Shown piece by piece: positions 18,141 to 28,091 of a stretch of DNA of 64,000 nucleotides (the first letter of the stretch is position 1; the number at the start of each line of letters is the position of its first letter). Under the pieces are notes generated by a model. It was not told the DNA's origin. It was given only the letters and a program-made list of their open reading frames with translations, and did no database searches. This DNA is from an uncultured Aquimarina sp. (lineage in GTDB: Bacteria; Bacteroidota; Bacteroidia; Flavobacteriales; Flavobacteriaceae), in NCBI GenBank assembly GCA_947489685.1, contig CANLEM010000003.1:558001-622000 (forward strand). The letters are read 5' to 3'. The translations under genes were made by a program, and so were the position numbers.

Positions 18141-20417
18141 TTAGTTTATTGCCAATTTTAAGCTACGTACAGTACCAGAACCATCCAAAATTCTCACCAA
18201 ATATAATCCGGATTTAATTCCAGAAATATCGATTGTCATTTCGGTAGTACTTGTTGGTACTTTTAGAGATTTTAATTCTTTTCCGCTAAGGTCAGAAATC
18301 GTAATGATACTATTCTTTAAATCTGTTTTGTTTTGTACAGAAATACTTGTAGTTGCAGGATTTGGGAATATCTCAAAAGATGTGTTTTCTATCTCATTTT
18401 CTCTATTCACCACAACTTCACAAGTTGGTGCCGTTGTTGAATTACTAAAATAAATGGAGTAATCATTAGCTACCAGTACAAAGTTTCTTTGATCAGTAGT
18501 TACAAAATAATCTCCATCCAGACCTGGAATGCCAGTACCAATTAAAGAAATTTGAGGATTCGCCTCATTGAAATTTTGTGTAGCACTAGAAAAATCAATA
18601 TACCACGGAGCTGTATTTAAATTAAAGGAAAATTGATATAAACCATTATTCGCTAAACTCCAATTTAGTGTAAACAGGGTGATACTGTCCAAATTTGGAC
18701 CACCAGTTCCTAATATATAGATATTATCATAGGATGTATTTACACTAACTAAAGAAGTTTCTGTTGGGGCGCCAAAAGTACAATCCCCTGTAGGCGGGTC
18801 AATAGTATCATCTGTAACCGTAATCATAACCGAAGCGGTATCTGTTGCTCCATTTTCATCGCTAACGGTTACCGTTGCAGTGTAATTTCCTGTCGTATAT
18901 GTATGTGTTGAAATAGCTTCCGTTCCAGAAGTTCCGTCACCATAATCAATACTATAGGTAAGGGTATCGTTATCCGCATCTGTAGATCCCGAAGCGTCCA
19001 ATACTACATCAAGAGGAGTAACTCCGGTAGTTGGAGTAGCGGTTAAAGCAGCCACAGGAGCTGTATTTATCGGATCTGTAATACCAGCACACGGGGGAGC
19101 TGTATCTGAATTACTACAATAAATTGTAAAATCTCCGGTGGTAGCAACTAGTACCAGATTATCTCCATCCAAGGTTACATAATAGCTTCCATCTAATCCG
19201 ACAAAACTAGAACCTGCAATAGTGATTTGTGATTGAGCAGCATTAAAGTTTTGTGTAGACACCGCAATTAAATCATTATACCAATCCGGAATACCATTAT
19301 TGGTACTTAACGAAAATTGGTATAAACCATTATTTCCTAAATCCCAGTTGATAGAACAGTTGGCGATATTATCAAAATTAGGACCACCATCTCCAAATAC
19401 ATAAATATTGGAATATGAATTATTTACAGAAGGTAATGGGGTAGCTCTTGGTGTATCAAAAGGACAAATGATTTCTTCACATGCTGTATCTACTACTAAG
19501 TCAATTGTTTGTACAACGCCGCTACTAAAAACGCCATCGCTAACTGTTAGGGTTACTGTTGCACTATCTTGATTAGCATAGCTATGCGAAACATTAACAC
19601 CTTGGGCAATTGTACCATCTCCAAAATCCCAGGAATAGGTCAACGTATCTCCATTAGGATCAAAAGAATCACTGGCGTCAAACTCCACATCAGGGCCTCC
19701 ACATCGACCATTATCACTTGTAAACAATGCCACAGGAGGTTTTGGCTCTGTTGTCTGGCCAAAATCAACATCACTAGTAGAGTAAAATGCTTCTTCAGTA
19801 AGAGATCGTTGCCAAATACTATAAATAACGTGTTTACCAGTTCTTGCAGGAAGCACAACATCTATATTGTCAATTGCAGATGCTGGTCGTGGTCCCGTGC
19901 GAACTAGAAGTTCTAAACTATCCCATGTAAGCGGTTGATCGGGAGTCCAATCTGCTTTGGTGATATACACATCAAAATACAACGTTTGATGCGGGGCCGT
20001 ATTGGTCCAGGTTACAGTAAATGGGCCAGGGGTAACCGGTGTAGCTATCCAATCATCGCGTACTTGATCCAGTCCACCGTATTTATCAGGTCGTCCTGCA
20101 CTGGCTAGATTACCATCTGCAATAATTTCTCGATGCATACCATTGGCATCCATACGTGCAACTTCATTCCAGTCGTATAAGGCTTGAGTGCCATACATGG
20201 CAACTGCATCAATGCAGGCAGGCGAATCCGGACTCTCAGGATTCTCTTGAAAACAAATCCAAACCCTACTGGGAGGACTTGTTACAGTACCGTGTGAAAA
20301 AATAGTTTGAAGGCTCGGTAAAATGAAGGCAGCGCATATAAATAGTGGCGCAGAACATTTTTTTAGGAAGGAAATAATCCGACCTAAAATTTCGGTTTTA
20401 GAGTTTGTGTTTTTCAT
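18141..20417 (-). CDS. AA10 lytic polysaccharide monooxygenase with PKD domains and T9SS tail
   Basis: A 758-residue copper oxygenase that should cleave chitin or cellulose oxidatively. The signal peptide ends at TIFS so that His42 becomes the N-terminal histidine-brace residue (HGTVTSPPSRVWIC); the second brace His is His143 in TAPHQTLYFDV, and Phe211 in EEAFYSTSDVDF is the expected axial-side aromatic of AA10. Then come PKD domain 1 (~226-310), a ~125-residue unknown domain (~318-445), PKD domain 2 (~452-538), a second copy of the unknown domain (~545-668) and a T9SS sorting domain (FPNPATTSIS ... SGLYLVRIL). It is transcribed alone. Confidence 0.92.
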   Translation of the reverse strand: MKNTNSKTEILGRIISFLKKCSAPLFICAAFILPSLQTIFSHGTVTSPPSRVWICFQENPESPDSPACIDAVAMYGTQALYDWNEVARMDANGMHREIIADGNLASAGRPDKYGGLDQVRDDWIATPVTPGPFTVTWTNTAPHQTLYFDVYITKADWTPDQPLTWDSLELLVRTGPRPASAIDNIDVVLPARTGKHVIYSIWQRSLTEEAFYSTSDVDFGQTTEPKPPVALFTSDNGRCGGPDVEFDASDSFDPNGDTLTYSWDFGDGTIAQGVNVSHSYANQDSATVTLTVSDGVFSSGVVQTIDLVVDTACEEIICPFDTPRATPLPSVNNSYSNIYVFGDGGPNFDNIANCSINWDLGNNGLYQFSLSTNNGIPDWYNDLIAVSTQNFNAAQSQITIAGSSFVGLDGSYYVTLDGDNLVLVATTGDFTIYCSNSDTAPPCAGITDPINTAPVAALTATPTTGVTPLDVVLDASGSTDADNDTLTYSIDYGDGTSGTEAISTHTYTTGNYTATVTVSDENGATDTASVMITVTDDTIDPPTGDCTFGAPTETSLVSVNTSYDNIYILGTGGPNLDSITLFTLNWSLANNGLYQFSFNLNTAPWYIDFSSATQNFNEANPQISLIGTGIPGLDGDYFVTTDQRNFVLVANDYSIYFSNSTTAPTCEVVVNRENEIENTSFEIFPNPATTSISVQNKTDLKNSIITISDLSGKELKSLKVPTSTTEMTIDISGIKSGLYLVRILDGSGTVRSLKLAIN

Positions 20418-20609
20418 GTTGTTATTGAATTGTTAGTAATGAATTACTTTTCAAAAAAACAGGGTGGTTCAATAACGATTATGAAAGTAGTATTTATTAT
20501 TCTTGTTGTCAATGAATTAACAATTTTTAATTTAATATTTAACATAAATGAGCATGCTATTGTGCGCAAATTCCAAAAATGCCCAATACTAATTATTAGG
20601 TGTTTTTTA

Positions 20610-21746
20610 TTAATGCTCTTTAAGTTTTGGCGAGTTCTCAGCCTTTCTGATATATGCTGTAGGAGTAAAATTTGTTATCTCTTTAAATGCTTTGTAAAAG
20701 GTAGATTTAGAATTGAATCCAACTTCAAATGCGATAGAAATTAATGTAAATTCTTTGTGCTTATTTTCATTTATTCTTTGTAAAAAATCATCAACTCGGT
20801 ATTCATTAACCAGTTCATAAAAGGTTTTTTTATAACTATTATTGAGCACCCAAGATAATTTATTTGTTGTAGTATTAATTTCATTAGCCAAAATTGACAA
20901 ACTTAATTCTGGCCGGCGATGTCCTTTTCCTTTCTCGAAGAAATCATTAACTAAATTTTGAACCTCATTTATTTCTTTTTCGCTAAGCCCATTCTTTTTT
21001 TTAGATTCAGTTTCATTATTCAATGGAAAACGAATTTTGAATACTTCAGGATGTTTTAAATTATAAAAACCTACTATATAAATTTGTATACCAAAAATTA
21101 AACATGATATATCCCAGATCATTCTAATATCGATAGGTAATTTAATAACAAAGCGTTCAATAATGCCTAACAACCAAAAAACCATATAAACCAACAAACA
21201 AATGAGCATAATCTCTATATATTTTACAATGGTTTGATTAAAGGATAGTTCCTGTTCTTCATTATTCTTGTAGTAATATAATAGTCTATAAGATTCGAAT
21301 AAATACGCCGAAATAGAAATGAAAAAAATGATATCATTCCAAAACAAAAGTGTAGTAAAATAGCTTTTATAATCTGTTATTGAATCATAATTATAAATAT
21401 GAAAAAAACAGTATGCCGAATATAATAGTACTGGCAAATAGTGATAGTATGATAACCGATAGTTTCCGTTTTTATAAAAAAGTAATCGCCTGATATACGT
21501 GTAAACCAAAGGCCCTATAAAAAGATAAAAGGTATTAATAATATTACCATATAGCCTCAAAAAGTCTCTTTCAAATTGATGACCTAAGGCTCTTTCGAAT
21601 AAAAAAATGCTATAAATAGCTAATAGATACTGTATAGCTCTATTTGCTCCTGTATGCTTTTTGGGGATATATTGAATGGCAAAAATCAAAAAGATACACT
21701 GGCCAATAATTAATACCAGAAAAAGCTCATATAATGATATACTCAT
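20610..21746 (-). CDS. Membrane-anchored AraC-family regulator
   Basis: A 378-residue protein: seven hydrophobic helices in residues 1-230, then a cytosolic AraC/XylS double HTH domain (ELSLSILANEINTTTNKLSWVLN and ISIAFEVGFNSKSTFYKAFKEITNFTPTAYIRK). This 7TM-AraC layout is common in Flavobacteriia and senses an envelope signal directly. It is upstream of the LPMO gene on the same strand and divergent from a beta-lactamase-fold lipoprotein; either may be its target. Confidence 0.88.
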   Translation of the reverse strand: MSISLYELFLVLIIGQCIFLIFAIQYIPKKHTGANRAIQYLLAIYSIFLFERALGHQFERDFLRLYGNIINTFYLFIGPLVYTYIRRLLFYKNGNYRLSYYHYLPVLLYSAYCFFHIYNYDSITDYKSYFTTLLFWNDIIFFISISAYLFESYRLLYYYKNNEEQELSFNQTIVKYIEIMLICLLVYMVFWLLGIIERFVIKLPIDIRMIWDISCLIFGIQIYIVGFYNLKHPEVFKIRFPLNNETESKKKNGLSEKEINEVQNLVNDFFEKGKGHRRPELSLSILANEINTTTNKLSWVLNNSYKKTFYELVNEYRVDDFLQRINENKHKEFTLISIAFEVGFNSKSTFYKAFKEITNFTPTAYIRKAENSPKLKEH

Positions 21747-21957
21747 CCTCTTAACATTTTAATATTGTTGTGTTTCTAGTTTAACATAACAAATAAGTTT
21801 CCTATTTTTTATCATTTCAATTAATTAGCATTTGTTCTTTTTTTATGAATATATCATAAAAAAAAGTCTGATACTATAGTTTAGGACATCTAATAACTAC
21901 AATTGTTACATCTGATGACAAAAAAAGTTTTTCTTTACAAGAAATCAATTTACAATT

Positions 21958-23598
21958 ATGAAATCTAATTTTTTATGTATCCTTATTACCTGTCTATTGA
22001 TCTCTTGCAAGAACAATAGTCAATCAAAGAGTACACTTTTAAACGAAACAGGGAATTTATATTTTTCAACAGTAGACTTTACAAAAGCTAAAATTTCCTC
22101 AGAAGAATATGCAAAAAACTTCAATTTGCATAACGATCCTTACCTTAGTATGGTTTTTAATTTAGACAAACCATTGATACAAAGTCTTAAAGAATTAGCT
22201 CCAACTTTATCTGAAGAAGAGTTATTGAACAAAGGGAATTTTCAATTTTCATATGTGGTAGATGGAAAAATAATTTATGTAGAGAACTTGAATACTGGAG
22301 CAGGGCCAAAAACACGTAAAACCGAAAACCTTAGACAAGTAATACCACTAGTAACACCAGAACGAATAGATTTTTGGGGCTGGTTTATGTGGCAAAGATT
22401 TATGAAGATTAATGGTGGGCTAGATGCGTTTACCGAAGGAAACCACACATTAAGCATAGAAATAAAACCTTATTTAAAGGATAGTACATTAAAAGTTGGT
22501 CCTCTTTTGGCAAAAGGAAATATCGCTGTAGAAGTGCCTAAAATAGTTATAGATGAGAATTTGGTTCCTGTTCAGAAAATACAACCTAATAGTGGTTGGG
22601 AAATTTCTAAAGATAATTTTGACAACAATAAAATTGAAGCTCTAAACAGAAAAATAGCCGAAGGTAGGTTCGAAGATATTAACGGAATTGTAGTCATAAA
22701 AGATGATAAACTCTTAATAGAGGAATATTTTAACGGTACATCAAGAGATAGTATACACAATGTTAGATCTGTAGGGAAATCGTTTGCCTCTACAATAATG
22801 GGTATTGTTATTGAAGAAGGCTTAATAGAAGATGAAAATGCTTTGCTTAAAGATTTTTATGATTTAAAATCATATAAAAACTATAGTACCAAAAAAGATT
22901 CTGTAACCCTAAAATCACTTTTAACCATGAGTTCTGGATTTTTGGGTGATGATTGGGATTATGACAGTCCAGGGACCGAAGATAAAATGCAATCTACGGA
23001 TAATTGGGTGAAATTCACGTTAAACTTACCGATGCATAAAGATAAAAGAATAGGTAAAGATTATAATTATTTTACGGCTGGTGTTGGTTTGCTAGGGGAT
23101 ATTATGCATAGATCGGTCCCTGATGGACTCGTTTCTTATGCCGATAAAAAATTATTTATCCCCTTAGGTATTACCAATTATAAATGGTTTTATACCCCCA
23201 ATAAAGTTGCATATACTGGTGGAGGTATACAACTACGAGCTATCGATTTTGCAAAATACGGACAGTTATATAAAAACAAAGGTCTTTGGAATGGTAAACA
23301 AATCTTAACAGAAGAATGGGTAGAAAAAAGTTTGACCAAACAAGTATCACAAGCTTATACGGGTATAGAAGATGGCTATTATGGTTACCTTTTCTGGAAT
23401 AAGGTATATACAGTCGATGGTAAAGATTATGAAGTATCTTTTGCCACAGGAAATGGTGGTAATAAGATTTTAATTTTTAAAGATATTCCATTTGTTATTG
23501 TCATTACGGCTTCGGCATATAATAAACCCGGATCTAATGCTAATGTCGATAAGATGATGGTGGATTATATATTACCTGCAATACTAGAAAAACAATAA
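21958..23598 (+). CDS. Beta-lactamase-fold serine hydrolase lipoprotein
   Basis: A 546-residue lipoprotein (lipobox LLISC, Cys17). Residues ~20-210 are an extra N-terminal domain without a recognised family. The class C beta-lactamase-like domain begins near 225: SxxK at Ser271-Lys274 (VRSVGKSFAS), Tyr motif in DYNYFTAG, late GNGGNK. These enzymes include esterases, D-aminopeptidases and PBP4-like proteins. It is divergent from the 7TM-AraC regulator. Confidence 0.83.
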   Translation: MKSNFLCILITCLLISCKNNSQSKSTLLNETGNLYFSTVDFTKAKISSEEYAKNFNLHNDPYLSMVFNLDKPLIQSLKELAPTLSEEELLNKGNFQFSYVVDGKIIYVENLNTGAGPKTRKTENLRQVIPLVTPERIDFWGWFMWQRFMKINGGLDAFTEGNHTLSIEIKPYLKDSTLKVGPLLAKGNIAVEVPKIVIDENLVPVQKIQPNSGWEISKDNFDNNKIEALNRKIAEGRFEDINGIVVIKDDKLLIEEYFNGTSRDSIHNVRSVGKSFASTIMGIVIEEGLIEDENALLKDFYDLKSYKNYSTKKDSVTLKSLLTMSSGFLGDDWDYDSPGTEDKMQSTDNWVKFTLNLPMHKDKRIGKDYNYFTAGVGLLGDIMHRSVPDGLVSYADKKLFIPLGITNYKWFYTPNKVAYTGGGIQLRAIDFAKYGQLYKNKGLWNGKQILTEEWVEKSLTKQVSQAYTGIEDGYYGYLFWNKVYTVDGKDYEVSFATGNGGNKILIFKDIPFVIVITASAYNKPGSNANVDKMMVDYILPAILEKQ

Positions 23599-23606
23599 AG
23601 CAGTAA

Positions 23607-23646
23607 AGTAAACAAGGCTGTCAAAAAAAAGACAGCCTTGTTTACT
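23607..23646. terminator. Bidirectional terminator with a 16-bp perfect stem
   Basis: Arms 23607-23622 and 23631-23646 are perfectly complementary around an 8-A loop. It lies between the convergent beta-lactamase-fold and S41 genes. Confidence 0.88.
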
Positions 23647-23661
23647 AGGTTTAGAAACCGC

Positions 23662-25068
23662 TTAATTCTGTAGTATTTCCAAAGCACGATCTATTCCGCT
23701 ATCCTTTTCTTCTTGAAAATCTTGAGTTGATAAAAAGGGAATATGATTTTCTTGATGATCAGGCCCAATTCCAACAACTTCAAAAACGTTGCCTTGTGCA
23801 TCACTATATATTTCGTTTGACAATCCTACTTCTGCTCCATTAGGTAATATATGCGTAAGAATAGTAGAAAAAGCACCTGCTGTATTCTCTCCTACAACAG
23901 TAACATACGGTACATCTTTAAGACATAATGTAAAAAGCTCTGCTGCGCTTATGGTAAATGGACTTGTAAGTAATACGATATCGCCAGTGAATTGAAAATT
24001 TCCGCTAGGTCCTACAGAAAAGGATTTATTTTCGGTAAAGCTATCACCCAATCTGGCTTTTTTAAAATATGAAATTCGTTCTTGATCTATAAACCGAGAT
24101 GCAATATTTAAAGCAACGGTATCAACTCCTCCATCATTAAAACGTATATCTATAATCAGTTTAGAAACTCCAGAAGCTTCAATATCATCCATAACGGTAT
24201 CTAATAACTCATTTAATGATGATAACTCATTGCTCAAATTTGTACCGTACCCTTGCATCGTAGAAATAAGAACATAGCCAACATCATCATTAAGTAATCC
24301 CCATATAACATTCTCATTTTCATCTATTTCAAATTCTCCACTTAAATATTCTGTTACTATTGTGGTTGCTTTTTGATTGACAAGATTAAAAAAGTCTTCT
24401 TCATTCTCTATAATCAAATCTCCATCTAGATTAGCATTCAGTCTATTAAATAATTTTGGATCCCCAGAATTAATTTCGATCGCATTGTCTTCATCATATA
24501 TACTAACATGTCCATCTTCCAACACATAAGCAAGCTCTTCTATGATATCATAAAAGTTATCTGCCGTAACTTGATTTCTTAAACTTTCATACTGAGCCCA
24601 GTCGATATTTCTAGTTTCAAAAAATGCATAGTAATCATTAAAAATATTCCAAAAATGATCAAAGTTTATTACAGGATCTTTAGTATCAGAAACTTGATCG
24701 GGGAGGCAATCTGGATTTTGATTTGGTAATCGAATAAATACAATTTCAGAATCTGATAATTCTGAAGAAGCTATGAGTTCATTTTGATTGATAACATCAA
24801 AATCAAATTCATAGAAATCCTGAAGAACAAAATCATCATTTTGAATAGAGCAGCCAGCGGCATTAGTATTGTAAAATATATTCTTATTATCTGTAAATTC
24901 AAACACCCATCCTTTTTCTGGTATTGACCAAAATCCATTAATTGAGTTTTCTGGAGGGACAGTGGTATCATTATCAGACTCACAGGCCGTAAAAATTACC
25001 AAAAACAGTAACAATTCAACAAGGCGTTTTATTGATTTTACGTCAGTACACAAATGTATATTTATCAT
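23662..25068 (-). CDS. S41-family C-terminal processing peptidase lipoprotein
   Basis: A 468-residue protein with a lipobox around FTACES (Cys29, preceded by a short hydrophilic lead). An acidic N-terminal domain (~30-125) precedes the tricorn/CTP core: LEDGHVSI, VSKLIIDIRFNDGGVDT (~301-316), and nucleophile Ser374 in SPFTISAAEL, with GENTAGAFS after it. Overall size and motifs match Bacteroidota S41 lipoproteins that act in periplasmic proteolysis. Confidence 0.87.
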   Translation of the reverse strand: MINIHLCTDVKSIKRLVELLLFLVIFTACESDNDTTVPPENSINGFWSIPEKGWVFEFTDNKNIFYNTNAAGCSIQNDDFVLQDFYEFDFDVINQNELIASSELSDSEIVFIRLPNQNPDCLPDQVSDTKDPVINFDHFWNIFNDYYAFFETRNIDWAQYESLRNQVTADNFYDIIEELAYVLEDGHVSIYDEDNAIEINSGDPKLFNRLNANLDGDLIIENEEDFFNLVNQKATTIVTEYLSGEFEIDENENVIWGLLNDDVGYVLISTMQGYGTNLSNELSSLNELLDTVMDDIEASGVSKLIIDIRFNDGGVDTVALNIASRFIDQERISYFKKARLGDSFTENKSFSVGPSGNFQFTGDIVLLTSPFTISAAELFTLCLKDVPYVTVVGENTAGAFSTILTHILPNGAEVGLSNEIYSDAQGNVFEVVGIGPDHQENHIPFLSTQDFQEEKDSGIDRALEILQN

Positions 25069-25260
25069 AGTTTTATTTTTAAAATTATTCTAATCATTCT
25101 AAACATTGTTTTAAAATTTTACATCCCTAAAACAAATAGCAAGACAAACACCCTACTAAAAATTTTAAAAAATAAAATGAAGTTATGAAATGACTTATGG
25201 GGTTAGTCTTACTTAATTAAGAGTTTTAAAGTCAAGTTATGCTGTGTTTGTTACCGTTAT

Positions 25261-26017
25261 AAAAAATTAATAGTAGGGTATATAGGGGTTCATATGTTTT
25301 AGGGTTGTAAAATTCTAAATAGAAGAATGTAAAAGCGGAATCATGAAAAAAATTGGATCCAGTATTCTGATAGTACTATTAACTATAGTATCAATAAATG
25401 CGCAGGAAGTCGTAAATGAGAAAGAGAAAATTGCATTTATGCCTAAACATATTATTAAAGTATTTCCACTAAATGCACTTAATCGAGAGATTGGTATCGG
25501 ATATGAGCGTGTTATAAAACCGAAAATGTCACTAAACTTTATATTAATTCAGGAATTTGATAAACGGCATTTTATTAATAATACATATGAGAGAAATTAT
25601 AATGCGCTTTTTCAAACTGAATTACGATTTTATCTTTCAAAACGAAAAAAAGCACCAGAAGGTTGGTTTACAGGCGGGGGATTGTTGGCAGAGTATAATA
25701 ATATTAAGATTATTAACAGATCTAATAAAGATATTTTTCGTTTCGAGGTAGGTGTTTCTGGCAAAATGGGATATCAATGGATATTAAAAAAAGGATTAAA
25801 AGGGATAACTATCGAAGCAGCAATAGGTGTAGAGTATAGAAATATTACCGAATTTAATACGGTTTTAGATTTTACTATAGGATATTCATGGTAATATATA
25901 ATGTTTATTTTATAAAAAAAATAATGGTAGGGTATGTATAGGTTCATATGTTTTAGGGATGTAAAATTTTTAACTCAAGCATATAAAAACAGAATTATGA
26001 AAAAAATTGGATATAGT
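25261..26017 (+). repeat. Tandem duplication: two leader/gene units
   Basis: The ~100 bases preceding the gene at 25343 (from 25261) recur before the gene at 25997 (from 25915). Shared blocks include TAGGGTAT, GGTTCATATGTTTTAGGG and TGTAAAATT, followed in both by ATGAAAAAAATTGGA. The duplication therefore copied the upstream region with the gene. Confidence 0.8.
25343..25894 (+). CDS. DUF3575-like exported protein, copy 1
   Basis: A 183-residue protein with a signal peptide ending at INAQE. The conserved core is INVFPLNALNREIGIGYERVI-like: here FPLNALNREIGIGYERVI followed by SLNFIL, as in the DUF3575 family of small outer-membrane beta-barrel-like proteins. Shares the KRKKAPEGWF block and the closing FTIGYSW with the next gene. 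Function unknown; its position beside a FecI/FecR/TonB cassette is suggestive but not proof of a link. Confidence 0.65.
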   Translation: MKKIGSSILIVLLTIVSINAQEVVNEKEKIAFMPKHIIKVFPLNALNREIGIGYERVIKPKMSLNFILIQEFDKRHFINNTYERNYNALFQTELRFYLSKRKKAPEGWFTGGGLLAEYNNIKIINRSNKDIFRFEVGVSGKMGYQWILKKGLKGITIEAAIGVEYRNITEFNTVLDFTIGYSW

Positions 26018-26587
26018 ATTCTCATAGGATTAGTAACTATACTATCATTAAATGCCCAGGAAATAAAAAGTGATGTTGAGAAGGAGGGGAGTATACCAAA
26101 AAACAATATTAAAGTGTATCCTATATATGCATTATCCGGAATTATTGGTATAGGATATGAACGTGTTATTGCCCCAAAAACTTCAATAAACTTTATACTT
26201 CTCCAGCAATTTGCTGAACCAAACTTTGATAATAACGTATTTGAAAGAAATTATGATCTATTTTTTGAAACAAATATAAGACGCTATCTCTCCAAACGAA
26301 AAAATGCTCCAGAAGGTTGGTTTGTAAGTGCAGGATTGTTGACAGAATATAATTATGATAGGCTTAAAAATAGCAATAACAATCAAACTACAGATGTAGA
26401 ACGCCTATGGGTTGGTGGTTCTGGTAAAATGGGCCATCAATGGATATTTAAGAAAGCACTAAAAGGCCTATCTGCAGAAGTAGCAGGAGGTATAGCTTAT
26501 AGAACTATAATTGATGGTATTTCGGATAGTAACTCTCAAAGCGCATTTGATGCAATAATAGACGTTACTGTCGGCTATTCTTGGTAA
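25997..26587 (+). CDS. DUF3575-like exported protein, copy 2
   Basis: About 196 residues. An earlier in-frame ATG (25934) lies inside the duplicated leader; the ATG at 25997 is chosen because it starts the same MKKIGYSILIGL signal peptide as copy 1. Shares IGIGYERVI, KRKNAPEGWF and the terminal VTVGYSW. Differences are concentrated in the middle and the extra loop near residue 130-165, as expected of surface loops of a barrel. Confidence 0.65.
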   Translation: MKKIGYSILIGLVTILSLNAQEIKSDVEKEGSIPKNNIKVYPIYALSGIIGIGYERVIAPKTSINFILLQQFAEPNFDNNVFERNYDLFFETNIRRYLSKRKNAPEGWFVSAGLLTEYNYDRLKNSNNNQTTDVERLWVGGSGKMGHQWIFKKALKGLSAEVAGGIAYRTIIDGISDSNSQSAFDAIIDVTVGYSW

Positions 26588-26594
26588 TGGTTGA

Positions 26595-26624
26595 TTTGTA
26601 TTTTACCATTTTTATATAATTTTG
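26595..26624 (+). promoter_or_regulatory. Candidate promoter of the fecI-fecR-fecA cassette
   Basis: A -33-like TTTG (26595-26598) and a -7 TAATTTTG (26617-26624, matching TAnnTTTG) are 18 bases apart, the arrangement seen in Bacteroidota housekeeping promoters. The sigma-factor ATG follows 24 bases later. Confidence 0.5.
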
Positions 26625-26648
26625 AATACTTCATTTAATTTTTTAACA

Positions 26649-27167
26649 ATGCCAGAGAAAGTAATTAGCGTTTGCGAAGAGAAAGTATATGACAAACTAT
26701 ACCGCGAGCACGCAGAAAAAATATGTTACTACCTCTATTACAAATATGGAGACATGGAAAAAGCCCAAGATATTGTGCAAGATAGTTTTGCAAAATTATG
26801 GGTTAACTGTTCCAAGATACTTTTTGGAGCGGCCAAAAGTTTTCTTTATAAAATCGCTAATAATGCTTCGATCAATGCTATTGTTCATAAAAAAACAGTA
26901 CTGAAATATCAGGAAATAGGGCAAAAAACGTATACCAATGAATCTCCAGAATTTCAGATGGAAGAAAAAGAATTTATGCATCGTCTCAACAGCGCAATTT
27001 CTGGCTTAAAAGACGGGCAACGAGAAGTTTTTCTTTTAAATAGAATAGAAAATAAAACATACAAAGAGATTGCAGAAATGTTAGATATCTCTGTAAAAGC
27101 AGTAGAAAAACGAATGCACTTAGCACTAGTTATTTTAAGAAAAAAAATAAAGTCATCTAATATATAA
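26649..27167 (+). CDS. FecI-like ECF RNA polymerase sigma factor
   Basis: About 172 residues from the ATG at 26649; a TTG nine codons earlier overlaps the predicted -7 box and is rejected. Region 2 (YGDMEKAQDIVQDSFAKLWVNC) and region 4 (LKDGQREVFLLNRIENKTYKEIAEMLDISVKAVEKRMHLAL) are both present. First gene of a sigma / anti-sigma / TonB-receptor set; in such sets the sigma factor transcribes the receptor operon after a surface signal. Confidence 0.9.
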   Translation: MPEKVISVCEEKVYDKLYREHAEKICYYLYYKYGDMEKAQDIVQDSFAKLWVNCSKILFGAAKSFLYKIANNASINAIVHKKTVLKYQEIGQKTYTNESPEFQMEEKEFMHRLNSAISGLKDGQREVFLLNRIENKTYKEIAEMLDISVKAVEKRMHLALVILRKKIKSSNI

Positions 27168-27170
27168 CCT

Positions 27171-28091
27171 ATGGAAAAAGATTTTAATGACGATGATTTT
27201 TTAGGAAAATGGTTATCTGGTGATCTCTCTAATGAAGACCGTGAGGCCTTTGAGAAATCAGAAGATTATACGGCATATAAAGATATATTGAGAGGAGTAG
27301 AGCGACTAGATAGACCAGTTTTTGATGTAGAAAAGGGTTTGAAAGAACAAAAAATCTACAATGCTTCATATATAAAAACCAAAACATCAAAAGTTTTTAA
27401 AATTCGTACATGGGTATATAGTGCAGCGGCAGTGGTTTTGGCTTTAATTGCATTAAGAACAGTATTTTTTCAGGATGTTACTATACGTACCAAAATGGCA
27501 CAAACACAAGTCATAACGCTGCCTGATCATTCTGTGGTGACTCTTAATGCCGATTCTTCATTAGAATATGATAAAAATTCTTTTTTAGAGCGTCGAGAGT
27601 TATACTTAAAAGGAGAAGCATTTTTTGATGTTCATAAAGGATCTTCATTTACAGTTACTACCAAAAATGGTGAAATCACCGTTTTGGGGACAGCATTCGA
27701 TGTATATGCTAGAGATCGAACATTAGAAGTACAATGTTTTGAAGGTAAAGTACATGTAAAAAATGAGGCTAATGAAGTGATTCTTACTCCAGGAAAAGGA
27801 ACCAGGTCTAATCAAAACGAAAGGTTGGATATCGTTAATGTTTCATATTCAAAACCTGATTGGTTGGATGGTAAAAGTAGCTTTTTTGAAGTACCCCTTG
27901 AGCGAGTCATAAAAGAATTAGAACGACAATACAACATCAAAATTCATACAGGAGATATAGATGTAAACAGAGTATTTACAGGCTTTTTTAAGCATACGAA
28001 TCTAAAAGTCGCTCTTAGTACAAGCTTTGACCCCATGAATATTAGTTATACATTTGAAGGAGATAGAATTATAGTCCTAAAAAATAAATGA
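27171..28091 (+). CDS. FecR-like anti-sigma factor
   Basis: A 306-residue protein: cytosolic N-terminal ~85 residues (LGKWLSGDLSNEDREAFEKS), one membrane helix (WVYSAAAVVLALIALRTVFF, ~85-105) and a periplasmic FecR domain (LPDHSVVTLNADSSLEYDK; LKGEAFFDVHKGSSFTVTT) with a C-terminal STN-like end (VPLERVIKELERQYNIKI). Three bases after the sigma gene; its stop overlaps the ATG of the receptor gene by four bases, so the three genes are translationally coupled. Confidence 0.92.
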   Translation: MEKDFNDDDFLGKWLSGDLSNEDREAFEKSEDYTAYKDILRGVERLDRPVFDVEKGLKEQKIYNASYIKTKTSKVFKIRTWVYSAAAVVLALIALRTVFFQDVTIRTKMAQTQVITLPDHSVVTLNADSSLEYDKNSFLERRELYLKGEAFFDVHKGSSFTVTTKNGEITVLGTAFDVYARDRTLEVQCFEGKVHVKNEANEVILTPGKGTRSNQNERLDIVNVSYSKPDWLDGKSSFFEVPLERVIKELERQYNIKIHTGDIDVNRVFTGFFKHTNLKVALSTSFDPMNISYTFEGDRIIVLKNK

